Positions 5,700-10,768 of a DNA stretch of 10,768 nt are shown here, piece by piece (the stretch's first letter is position 1; the number at the start of each line of letters is the position of its first letter). The notes under the pieces are model-generated. The model was not told the DNA's origin. It worked only from the letters and a program-made list of their open reading frames with translations, and ran no database searches. Origin of the DNA: Pseudomonadota bacterium (lineage in GTDB: Bacteria; Pseudomonadota; Alphaproteobacteria; Acetobacterales; Acetobacteraceae). The position numbers and the translations under genes are program-made. The stretch is from contig JAKBCB010000085.1 in assembly GCA_021808185.1 (NCBI GenBank), positions 1-10,768 on the forward strand, in the 5' to 3' direction.

Positions 5700-6814
5700 C
5701 AGCGGATCTCCAGATCGGCCTGGAGCGCCCCGGCCGCCTTGATGGATTGCAGGATGCTGATCATGTCGCGCGGCCCGATGCCGAGCGCGTTCAGCCCGGC
5801 CACCAGGTCGCGCAGCGTCAGGCTGCCGCGCAGGATGCCGAGCTTCTTGTCGGCGTTGTCGTTCACCTGGATGTCGGTGCGGTTCACCACCACGGTGCTG
5901 CCGCCGCCGAAGGCGTTGGGCTGCGCGACTTCGGGCGTTTCGGTGACGCGGATCGTCAGATTGCCCTGCGCGATGGCCACCGTGCTGATGCGCACGTTCG
6001 AGCCCATGACGATGGTGCCGCTGGCCTCGTCCACGACCACGATCGCGGCCATGTCCGGCTCGACGCGCAATTCCTCGACCCGTGCCAGTTCCGCGACCAC
6101 GTCGCGCCCGCTCAGGTCCAGGGTCACGGTGCGCGGGTCCAGCGCGCGGGCGGGCGCGCCGGCGAGCGCCGTGTTGATCGCCGCCTCGATCCGCCGCGCC
6201 GTGGTCAGATCCGGGTTGCGCAGCGTCAGATGCACCGCCGGATGGGCGGCGAGCACATAGGGTTCCTCGCGCTCGACGGTGGCACCGTTGGCGATGCGCG
6301 CGGCGGTGGGCACCCCCCGGGTGACGGACGCGGCCGCCCCCTTGGCGGCGATGGCGCCGGTGGTCAGCGCGCCTTGCCCGACCGCGTACACGTTGCCGTC
6401 GGCGCCGAGCAGCGGCGTGACCAGCAGGGTGCCGCCGGTGAGGTCGGACGCATCGCCGAGGGCCGAGACGGCGACGTCGATGCGGCTGCCCAGGCGCGCG
6501 AAGGCCGGGAAATTCGCCGTCACCATCACCGCCGCGATGTTCTTGGTGGACAGCTTGGTGATCTGGTCGCGCACGTTCACGCCCAGCCGCTCCAGCATCG
6601 TGACCAGCGATTCACGGGTGAACACGGCCGAATCGAGCTTGTCGCCGGTGCCGTTCAGCCCGACCACGAGCCCGTAGCCGACAAGCTGGTTGTCGCGCAC
6701 CCCCTCGACATCGGCGATGTCCTTGACCCGCACCTGGGCGCAAGCCGGCCGCGCGGCGGCGAGCAGCGCCACGGCCAGCAGGATCGTCGCCAACAAGGGG
6801 AACCGCCGCAGCAC
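5699..6814 (-). CDS. flgI: Flagellar basal-body P-ring protein FlgI, precursor
   Basis: 371 residues, the expected length for FlgI. Residues 1-27 form a Sec signal peptide (VLRRF, then a leucine/alanine-rich core, then ARPACA before QVRVKD). The mature protein starts with the conserved RVKDIADVEGVRDNQLVGYG, followed by LVVGLNGTGDK. The C-terminus has LNALGIGPRDMISILQSIKAAGALQADLEI, the conserved FlgI tail. The protein is secreted to the periplasm and polymerises into the P ring around the flagellar rod at the peptidoglycan layer. The start is a GTG at 6814, chosen because GAGG lies 8 bases upstream and because it puts the signal peptide at the N-terminus; the frame stays open to 7066, but the extra residues are not signal-like. 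It is the first gene of flgI-flgJ-flgN-like and lies downstream of a sigma-54 promoter. Confidence 0.95.
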   Translation of the reverse strand: MLRRFPLLATILLAVALLAAARPACAQVRVKDIADVEGVRDNQLVGYGLVVGLNGTGDKLDSAVFTRESLVTMLERLGVNVRDQITKLSTKNIAAVMVTANFPAFARLGSRIDVAVSALGDASDLTGGTLLVTPLLGADGNVYAVGQGALTTGAIAAKGAAASVTRGVPTAARIANGATVEREEPYVLAAHPAVHLTLRNPDLTTARRIEAAINTALAGAPARALDPRTVTLDLSGRDVVAELARVEELRVEPDMAAIVVVDEASGTIVMGSNVRISTVAIAQGNLTIRVTETPEVAQPNAFGGGSTVVVNRTDIQVNDNADKKLGILRGSLTLRDLVAGLNALGIGPRDMISILQSIKAAGALQADLEIR

Positions 6815-6822
6815 CGTCGAAG

Positions 6823-6826
6823 CCTC
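6823..6826 (-). promoter_or_regulatory. Ribosome binding site that decides the GTG start of flgI
   Basis: GAGG, within GCGAGG at 6828-6823, is followed by 8 bases and then GTG at 6814. No ATG gives both a ribosome site and a signal peptide in this frame. Confidence 0.6.
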
Positions 6827-6887
6827 GCTTGTGTCACCGCTCGTCAAGCATTTGCGCCCAGGGTCCGGCCGTGGCGCGTTCGCCCGA

Positions 6888-6900
6888 CCGGACCGTCCGG
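6888..6900. promoter_or_regulatory. 13-bp dyad over the predicted flgI transcription start
   Basis: CCGGAC-C-GTCCGG is a perfect inverted repeat with 6-bp arms. It covers the expected +1 (about 6897) of the sigma-54 promoter just upstream. It could be an operator or simply GC-rich coincidence. Confidence 0.25.
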
Positions 6901-6908
6901 CAGGAAGC

Positions 6909-6923
6909 GCAAGCCCCGTGCCA
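6909..6923 (-). promoter_or_regulatory. Sigma-54 (RpoN) promoter of the flgI operon
   Basis: Read on the minus strand the site is TGGCACG-GGGC-TTGC, preceded by C. It matches the consensus YTGGCACGrNNNTTGC with the invariant GG (-24) and GC (-12) exactly 10 bases apart. Only the last, less conserved A/T position differs. The predicted start is near 6897, giving a leader of about 83 bases before the GTG of flgI. Sigma-54 transcription of structural flagellar operons is established in Caulobacter and some other alphaproteobacteria and needs an enhancer-binding activator such as FlbD. The divergent neighbour encodes FliX, the FlbD partner, which supports the call. Confidence 0.78.
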
Positions 6924-6965
6924 GCGGCGTGGTGGCGGAAAACCGGGCGTGGGCGGGGGTTGCCC

Positions 6966-6984
6966 CCCGGCAGGACCTGCCGGG
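6966..6984. promoter_or_regulatory. 19-bp near-perfect palindrome between flgI promoter and fliX
   Basis: CCCGGCAGG-A-CCTGCCGGG has 9-bp perfect arms around a single central base. It lies 47 bases upstream of the fliX start and about 43 bases upstream of the flgI -24 element. Both places are suitable for a regulator of the divergent pair, for example an FlbD-like activator. It is the longest tight dyad seen in this gap. Confidence 0.4.
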
Positions 6985-7031
6985 CGGCACACCAAGCCGG
7001 GCGGATGGCGCAGGAAACGAGGAGAGCGGCG

Positions 7032-7454
7032 ATGGACCCGATCAACGGCATAGGCCCCACCGGCATCGTCGGCGCGGCGCAGGCGCGGGGCCGTGCCCGC
7101 GGCGCGGGGTTTCACGTGGCCGACGGCCCCGCCGCCCCCACCGCCGGCACCGCCGCCGGCGAGGCTGAGGACGTGGCGGAAGCCTCGCTTGCCGGCCTGC
7201 TCGCCTTGCAGGAGGAACTGGACGGCGGGACGGTGCGCGACCGGGGCGCGCGGCGGCGCGGCCGCGACCTGCTGGAGGAACTGGCCGCCTTGCAGCGCGA
7301 CCTGCTGTCCGGCGCGCCGGACCCGGCCCGGCTGGCCCGCCTCGCCGACATGGCCGATTCGGTGCCGGAGGCGGCGGACCCGCGCCTGCGCGACGTGGTG
7401 AGCGCGATCGTGCTGCGCGCCCGGGTCGAGGCGGCGCGCTACGGCGCCCTTTGA
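7032..7454 (+). CDS. fliX: FliX, class II flagellar assembly regulator
   Basis: 140 residues, the usual FliX size. The N-terminus is short and glycine-rich (MDPINGIGPTGIVGAAQARG). The linker is alanine-rich. The conserved helical part runs from LAGLLALQEELDG (53-65), through RRRGRDLLEELAALQRDLLSG (74-94), to a C-terminal RLRDVVSAIVLRARVEAARYG (118-138). FliX in Caulobacter is a cytoplasmic regulator that binds and controls FlbD, the sigma-54 activator, linking early basal-body assembly to expression of later flagellar genes. The ATG at 7032 follows GAGGAGAG; an in-frame continuation upstream to 6690 is not FliX-like and overlaps flgI. It is divergent from flgI across 217 bp. No clear sigma-70 or CtrA-type (TTAA-N7-TTAA) site was seen upstream. 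Confidence 0.85.
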   Translation: MDPINGIGPTGIVGAAQARGRARGAGFHVADGPAAPTAGTAAGEAEDVAEASLAGLLALQEELDGGTVRDRGARRRGRDLLEELAALQRDLLSGAPDPARLARLADMADSVPEAADPRLRDVVSAIVLRARVEAARYGAL

Positions 7455-7486
7455 CCCCGCCCGCGCGCGGAACCTGCCGTCTGCCC

Positions 7487-7515
7487 TTGGCGAGCCCGGT
7501 TGGCGTGGCTATAAG
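7487..7515 (+). promoter_or_regulatory. Sigma-70-type promoter of dksA
   Basis: TTGGCG at 7487-7492 (-35), a 17-base spacer, and TATAAG at 7510-7515 (-10) give 9 of 12 consensus positions with ideal spacing. In such GC-rich DNA a TATAAG stands out. The start would be near 7522, about 124 bases before dksA. The promoter begins 33 bases after fliX, so dksA need not depend on fliX transcription. Confidence 0.6.
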
Positions 7516-7523
7516 CCCCGCAA

Positions 7524-7537
7524 CTCAAGGCCTTGAG
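7524..7537. promoter_or_regulatory. Perfect 14-bp palindrome at the predicted dksA transcription start
   Basis: CTCAAGGCCTTGAG is fully self-complementary and begins 8 bases after the -10 hexamer, so it overlaps about +2 to +16. This is a classic operator position. The rest of the leader (7538-7645) contains a GCCGCG-GGG-CGCGGC hairpin (7556-7570) and further GC-rich potential stems, so a structured 5' leader is also possible. Confidence 0.4.
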
Positions 7538-7645
7538 GTCGGCGGTTCGCCGCTGGCCGCGGGGCGCGGCTCTCCAACGGGCGGCCCCATCCCGGGGGCG
7601 GACCAAGGGGAGGGCCATCACCGATAGGACGCAGGATCGCTCCGC

Positions 7646-8062
7646 ATGATGGTCACGCTGCCGCCGGACTACCGACCCGCCGATACCGAAGAGTTCATGA
7701 ACCCGCTGCAAGTCGAGTATTTCCGGCAGAAACTGCTGCGCTGGCGCACGGATTTGTTGCGAGACGCGGACGGAACCCTCGCCAGCCTGTCCGAGGGCGG
7801 CATCCATGAAGCCGATATCACCGACCGCGCCAGCGTGGAGACCGACCGGGCGCTGGAGCTGCGCACCCGCGACCGGGCGCGCAAGCTGATCGCCAAGATC
7901 GATCAGGCGATGCAGCGCATCGAGAACGGCACATACGGCTTCTGCGAGGAAACCGGCGAGCCGATCGGCCTCAAGCGGCTGGAAGCCCGCCCGATCGCCA
8001 CCCTGTCGATCGAGGCGCAGGAGCGGCACGAGCGCATGGAGCGCGTGCACCGCGACGACTGA
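7646..8062 (+). CDS. dksA: RNA-polymerase-binding transcription factor DksA (single-cysteine type)
   Basis: 138 residues. DksA binds in the secondary channel of RNA polymerase and works with ppGpp to alter initiation, lowering rRNA promoter activity and helping amino-acid promoters. The coiled coil runs from about 20 to 95 and its tip carries D60-R61-A62-S63, the DxA pair essential for function in E. coli. The globular end reads TYGFCEETGEPIGLKRLEAR (96-115). Of the four zinc cysteines of E. coli DksA only Cys100 remains, and the others are Thr103, Ser121 and Ala124. A standard zinc finger is therefore not formed; I recall this pattern as common in alphaproteobacteria. The start ATG at 7646 has AGGA 9 bases upstream and is followed at once by a second ATG. 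The gene stands alone behind its own promoter. Confidence 0.93.
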   Translation: MMVTLPPDYRPADTEEFMNPLQVEYFRQKLLRWRTDLLRDADGTLASLSEGGIHEADITDRASVETDRALELRTRDRARKLIAKIDQAMQRIENGTYGFCEETGEPIGLKRLEARPIATLSIEAQERHERMERVHRDD

Positions 8063-8121
8063 GCCACGGCGCGGGCGCGCGCCAGACGGCCACGGCGCGG
8101 GCGCGCGCCGGACGGCCACGG
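8063..8121. repeat. 26-bp tandem repeat, two copies plus a 7-base partial copy
   Basis: The unit starts GCCACGGCGCGGGCGCGCGC and ends with CAGACG or CGGACG. Copies are at 8063-8088 and 8089-8114, identical except for one base, and GCCACGG at 8115-8121 starts a third. The repeat begins on the base after the dksA stop and ends on the base before the stop codon of the convergent hydrolase gene. It therefore fills the whole space between the two genes. Its partial copy supplies the left arm of the following hairpin. Confidence 0.85.
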
Positions 8122-8138
8122 TCAGACGCCGTGGCCGT
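8112..8138. terminator. Strong stem-loop between convergent dksA and the hydrolase gene
   Basis: ACGGCCACGG (8112-8121) pairs perfectly with CCGTGGCCGT (8129-8138) around a 7-base loop TCAGACG. The 10-bp GC-rich stem includes the stop codon and last codons of the minus-strand hydrolase gene and lies 50 bases after dksA. It is well placed to end transcription from both sides, but neither strand has a U-tract, so it may work as a transcript-end stabiliser or a Rho-associated structure. Confidence 0.5.
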
Positions 8139-8988
8139 GAAACCATTCGAGCATGCGCCGCCAGCCATCGCTGGCCGCCGCCGCCTGGTAGCTGGGGCGG
8201 TAGTCGGCGTGAAATCCGTGCCCCGCGTCGGGGTAGATGACGACATCCACTTCCTTGCCGGCGGCCTTCGCCTTGGTCGCGGCCGCCACGACATCCGTCA
8301 TGTTGATGCCCTTATCCTGCCCGCCATACAGGCCGAGCAGCGGGCAGAGCAGTTTGTCGGCCACGTCCGTCGGGGTGGCGGGCTGAATGGCACTCGTCGG
8401 GCCGACCACCGGCCCGTACCAGGCAACGGCGGCGCGCAGGGTCGGGTTGTGGGTCGCATACATCCAGGTATGCCGGCCCCCTCGGCAGAATCCCGTCACC
8501 GCGAGCCGCGCCGCATCGCCGCCATTCGCCGCCGCCCAGGCCGCCGTCGCGTCGAGGTCGGCGAACAGCGTCGCGTCCGGCGCCTTGAGGATGACGTCGT
8601 GAATGATCTGGCCGACATCGGTCATTTTCGAGAGATCGCCGAGGCGCGCATATAGCTCTGGGGCCACGGCGAGGTAGCCGGCATGGGCGAGCCGGCGGCA
8701 GATGTCCTTGATGTAGTCGTGAACGCCGAAGATCTCTTCGATCACCAGCACCGTCGGGAACGGCCCCGCACCCTGGGGGTGCGCGACATAGGCGGGCAGC
8801 ATGCCGTCCGAGACCGGGATCTTGGTTTCCGCCGCGACGATCCCCCGCGCGTCGGTGTGGATCGTCTGTGCTTCCACCCGGGTTGTGGCGAGCGTGAGGC
8901 CCGTGATCAGGCTGCTCATCACGAAGCCGCGCCGCGCGAGCGTGGCCGGCGCCAACCCAGTCAAGCCGTGATCGCAAGCCCCGTCCAT
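8122..8988 (-). CDS. Dienelactone hydrolase-family protein with probable Tat signal
   Basis: 288 residues. The N-terminus has LARRGFVM (18-24, twin arginines R19-R20), a moderately hydrophobic stretch and TRVEA before QT at about 40/41. This resembles a twin-arginine export signal for the periplasm. The alpha/beta-hydrolase core has IEEIFG (84-88), a typical dienelactone hydrolase segment with the glutamate that gates the nucleophile. It also has GFCRGG (166-171, nucleophile Cys168), GGQDKGI (Asp225) and DAGHGFH (His257), completing the Cys-Asp-His triad. The family hydrolyses lactones such as dienelactone in chloroaromatic breakdown, but many members act on unknown esters. The ATG at 8988 has GGGAGGG upstream and gives the signal; an open extension to 9051 is not signal-like. 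It is 73 bases after icd on the same strand, so co-transcription with icd is possible. The substrate is unknown. Confidence 0.83.
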   Translation of the reverse strand: MDGACDHGLTGLAPATLARRGFVMSSLITGLTLATTRVEAQTIHTDARGIVAAETKIPVSDGMLPAYVAHPQGAGPFPTVLVIEEIFGVHDYIKDICRRLAHAGYLAVAPELYARLGDLSKMTDVGQIIHDVILKAPDATLFADLDATAAWAAANGGDAARLAVTGFCRGGRHTWMYATHNPTLRAAVAWYGPVVGPTSAIQPATPTDVADKLLCPLLGLYGGQDKGINMTDVVAAATKAKAAGKEVDVVIYPDAGHGFHADYRPSYQAAAASDGWRRMLEWFHGHGV

Positions 8989-9061
8989 CCCGCCCTCCCG
9001 CGTCTGCCTTGGGTTGCCGACGCAGGTAGGGCGGCATGGCGGGGCGCGCAACCGGAGCCGG

Positions 9062-10282
9062 TCAGGCTTTCGCCATCGCGGTCTTCAGGTTCTCGTCGAT
9101 CTTCGAGAGGAAATCCTGCGTGTTCAGCCATTTCTGCTCGCGCCCGACCAGCGAGGCGAGATCCTTCGTCATGAACCCGCTTTCCACCGTCTCGATGCAC
9201 ACGCGCTCCAGCGTGTTGGCGAACGCGGTCACGTCGGGGGTTGCGTCGAACTGGCCGCGATAGGCGAGGCCGCGCGTCCAGGCGAAGATCGAGGCGATCG
9301 GGTTGGTGCTGGTCTCGCGGCCCTTCTGGTGCTCGCGGTAGTGGCGCGTCACCGTGCCGTGCGCCGCCTCGCTCTCGACCGTCTTGCCGTCCGGCGACAT
9401 GAGCACGCTGGTCATCAGGCCGAGGCTGCCGAAGCCCTGTGCCACGATGTCGCTTTCCACATCGCCGTCGTAGTTCTTGCAGGCCCAGACATAGCCGCCG
9501 GTCCATTTCAGCGCGCTGGCCACCATGTCGTCGATCAGGCGGTGCTCGTAGGTCAGTCCGAGTTTTTCGTACTCGGCCTTGAACTCGGCGGCGTAGATCT
9601 CGGCGAACACGTCCTTGAACATGCCGTCATAGGCTTTCAGGATTGTGTTCTTGGTGGACAGGTACACCGGGTATTTGCGCAGCAGGCCGTAGTTGAGGCT
9701 GGCGCGGGCGAACCCCTCGATGGAGGCGCGGGTGTTGTGCATCCCCAGCGTCACGCCCGGCCCCTTGAAGTCGTGCACCTCCAGGATCGTCGGCTCGCCG
9801 CCGCCGGCCGGGTGGTATTGCAGCGTGACCTTGCCGGGACCGGGGATCTTCGTTTCCACCGCGCGATAGATGTCGCCATAGGCGTGGCGGCCGATGACGA
9901 TCGGCTGCGTCCAGTGCGGCACGAGGCGCGGCACGTTCTTGCAGATGATCGGCTCGCGGAAGATGGTGCCGTCCAGGATGTTGCGGATGGTGCCGTTCGG
10001 GCTGCGCCACATCTTCTTCAGCCCGAACTCGGCCACCCGCGCCTCGTCCGGCGTGATGGTCGCGCATTTCACGCCGACGCCGTACTGCTTGATGGCGTGG
10101 GCCGCGTCCACCGTCACCTGATCGTCGGTCTTGTCGCGGTACTCGATGCCGAGGTCGTAGTATTTCAGGTCGATGTCGAGGTACGGCAGGATCAGCTTGT
10201 CCTTGATGAAGCCCCAGATGATGCGCGTCATCTCGTCCCCGTCGAGTTCCACGACCGGGGTCTTCACCTTGATCTTTGCCAT
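9062..10282 (-). CDS. icd: NADP-dependent isocitrate dehydrogenase (eukaryote-like type)
   Basis: 406 residues, the normal size of the homodimeric IDP-type enzyme, which converts isocitrate and NADP+ to 2-oxoglutarate, CO2 and NADPH in the TCA cycle (cytoplasm). Conserved features are VELDGDEMTRIIW (11-23), SPNGTIRN (94-101) with the substrate-binding Ser94, Asn96 and Arg100, and FRE (108-110, Arg109). Next come GRHAYGD (131-137, Arg132, the equivalent of the human IDH1 hot-spot arginine), Tyr139 and Lys211, which are catalytic residues. Metal-binding aspartates lie at 251-252 and 274-278, and AAHGTVTRHY (306-315) holds the NADP 2'-phosphate contacts Arg313 and His314. The ATG at 10282 follows GAGGAT closely. 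The frame stays open upstream to 10363, but those residues are not conserved. Nothing appears missing. Confidence 0.97.
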   Translation of the reverse strand: MAKIKVKTPVVELDGDEMTRIIWGFIKDKLILPYLDIDLKYYDLGIEYRDKTDDQVTVDAAHAIKQYGVGVKCATITPDEARVAEFGLKKMWRSPNGTIRNILDGTIFREPIICKNVPRLVPHWTQPIVIGRHAYGDIYRAVETKIPGPGKVTLQYHPAGGGEPTILEVHDFKGPGVTLGMHNTRASIEGFARASLNYGLLRKYPVYLSTKNTILKAYDGMFKDVFAEIYAAEFKAEYEKLGLTYEHRLIDDMVASALKWTGGYVWACKNYDGDVESDIVAQGFGSLGLMTSVLMSPDGKTVESEAAHGTVTRHYREHQKGRETSTNPIASIFAWTRGLAYRGQFDATPDVTAFANTLERVCIETVESGFMTKDLASLVGREQKWLNTQDFLSKIDENLKTAMAKA

Positions 10283-10509
10283 TCCATCCTCGTGTAAAAC
10301 CGTCGCCCAAAAAGGCATCCGGCGCGGCCATGCCGGCGCGCCCGGAGCACGGGGTTCTCCCACCTCTCCGGCGGGCTATCAAGCCGCCGTGGCGGCGGCA
10401 GGCATGCGCCGCGCGGCGGATCGGCGGTTGCATGCACGCGGGGCGGTTCCGTAGGCTCCGGCCGTTCCAGACTGCGCGGAATCCCCGCCGCGCGCCGGCC
10501 TGGCCGATC
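10283..10509. other. Non-coding region upstream of icd and of the right-edge gene
   Basis: This holds the promoters of two divergent genes. No confident -35/-10 or sigma-54 site was found; a TTGATA on the minus strand near 10376-10381 has no matching -10. Short dyads are present: GCCGCC-GT-GGCGGC-like around 10383-10396, the 12-bp palindrome CGCCGCGCGGCG at 10407-10418, and GCATGC at 10402-10407 and 10430-10435. None is distinctive enough for a functional call. Plus-strand frame 1 is open through here but looks non-coding. Confidence 0.5.
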
Positions 10510-10522
10510 GAGGTGAATGCGC

Positions 10523-10579
10523 GTGAGCATCGACCCATGTCCCGGCGGCGCCGCGCCGGCCCGCCGGCCCGGCCGATGA
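10523..10579 (+). CDS. Possible 18-codon leader frame coupled to the right-edge gene
   Basis: GAGGTGA (10510-10516), a very strong Shine-Dalgarno match, is followed after 6 bases by GTG at 10523. The short frame reads VSIDPCPGGAAPARRPGR and stops at TGA 10577-10579, overlapping the ATG at 10576 as ATGA. An ATG at 10517 in the same frame is too close to the Shine-Dalgarno sequence. The arrangement fits a translationally coupled leader, but the peptide has no known similarity and the GC-rich composition makes chance frames common. Confidence 0.25.
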   Translation: MSIDPCPGGAAPARRPGR

Positions 10580-10768
10580 AGGGGCAGCCCAGGCGCATCG
10601 TCGCGCTGCAACTGGCGATCGCCGCCGCCGCCATGCTGCTCGCGCTGGTCACATGGACCTTTACCCTCGCCTCCATCGGCACCGGGGAGCGGGAGGCGCA
10701 GTTCCACGCCGAGGCGAACGTCGCCAATCTCGCCCTGGCCGTGGAATGGCAGTTGCAGCGCCAGCTCC
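10576..10768 (+). CDS. N-terminus of a membrane sensor-like protein (runs off the right edge)
   Basis: 64 codons are visible. After a basic start (MKGQPRR) comes a membrane segment from about residue 8 to 30 (IVALQLAIAAAAMLLALVTW and following). It is followed by FHAEANVANLALAVEWQLQRQL, an amphipathic helix of the kind that opens the extracytoplasmic sensing region of dCache/PDC-type histidine kinases and GGDEF proteins. Orientation would be N-terminus inside, sensor part in the periplasm. The output domain lies beyond the window, so kinase, diguanylate cyclase or chemoreceptor cannot be told apart. The ATG at 10576 is preferred because the membrane segment begins shortly after it; an in-frame ATG at 10537 would add 13 arginine- and proline-rich residues and has no ribosome site at proper distance. 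Confidence 0.65.
   Translation, partial: MKGQPRRIVALQLAIAAAAMLLALVTWTFTLASIGTGEREAQFHAEANVANLALAVEWQLQRQL

Noticed and set aside
6950..6963. Second sigma-54-like site (TGGGCGGGGGTTGC) on the fliX side
   Set aside because: Only 9 bases lie between GG and GC, where sigma-54 needs 10, and the CAC of the -24 element is missing. FliX would also be expected upstream of sigma-54 in the hierarchy.
5654..7168. Long plus-strand frame opposite flgI
   Set aside because: It is antisense to a complete FlgI with signal peptide and conserved ends, and runs into fliX in another frame.
6819..7193. Shared 12-mer GAAGCCTCGCTT in the flgI leader and inside fliX
   Set aside because: A 12-base match within a 10-kb GC-rich window is expected by chance, and one copy is ordinary coding sequence.
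9014..10297. Very long plus-strand open frame opposite icd
   Set aside because: It is exactly antisense to a full-length, motif-complete isocitrate dehydrogenase. Its translation is rich in Arg, His, Val and Asp with no domain pattern. Long antisense frames are expected in such GC-rich DNA.
1..10768. CRISPR array, tRNA, rRNA, insertion sequence or attachment site
   Set aside because: No spaced direct repeats, cloverleaf, transposase motifs or terminal inverted repeats were found on reading both strands. The only tandem repeat is the two-copy unit after dksA.

Overview
The window is very GC-rich and densely coding. Its content fits an alphaproteobacterium, most likely of the Acetobacteraceae/Rhodospirillales type. 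The pointers are a fliX-like regulator divergent from flgI (the arrangement I recall from Caulobacter), a short FlgJ lacking the muramidase domain, a DksA with a degenerate zinc finger, and a eukaryote-like NADP isocitrate dehydrogenase. The lineage is an inference from gene content; no rRNA, tRNA, insertion sequence, phage gene or CRISPR array was seen.

Layout. Positions 1-1575 (minus strand) hold a tightly packed operon in the order PTPS/QueD-like T-fold protein, GT4 glycosyltransferase, SAM methyltransferase (cut by the window edge). A divergent ALDH7-family aldehyde dehydrogenase (1701-3221, plus) follows, sharing a TTAA double stop with a minus-strand pair at 3218-4947: a RibD C-domain reductase followed by a zinc-less MDR dehydrogenase. 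Positions 5005-6814 (minus) are a flagellar operon, flgI - flgJ/cheL-like - flgN-like, with overlapping stop/start codons and a near-consensus sigma-54 promoter at 6909-6923. Divergent to it is fliX (7032-7454, plus). dksA follows (7646-8062, plus) behind a good sigma-70-type promoter. A 26-bp tandem repeat and a 10-bp-stem hairpin separate it from a convergent, probably exported dienelactone-hydrolase-family protein (8122-8988, minus). The NADP isocitrate dehydrogenase gene icd (9062-10282, minus) comes next. The right edge carries the start of a plus-strand membrane sensor-like gene (10576 onward), preceded by a possible short leader frame.

How the parts may work together. The flagellar block is coherent: a P-ring protein, a rod-binding protein and a probable hook-filament chaperone under a sigma-54 promoter, beside the gene for FliX, which in Caulobacter controls the sigma-54 activator FlbD. 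The left third is the least explained part. A PTPS-like protein with several canonical active-site residues replaced, a RibD-type reductase, a zinc-less MDR oxidoreductase, a glycosyltransferase and a methyltransferase resemble the toolkit for a modified pterin- or deazaflavin-like small molecule, split in two by the aldehyde dehydrogenase. That reading is an inference and is the main candidate for a previously undescribed system here.
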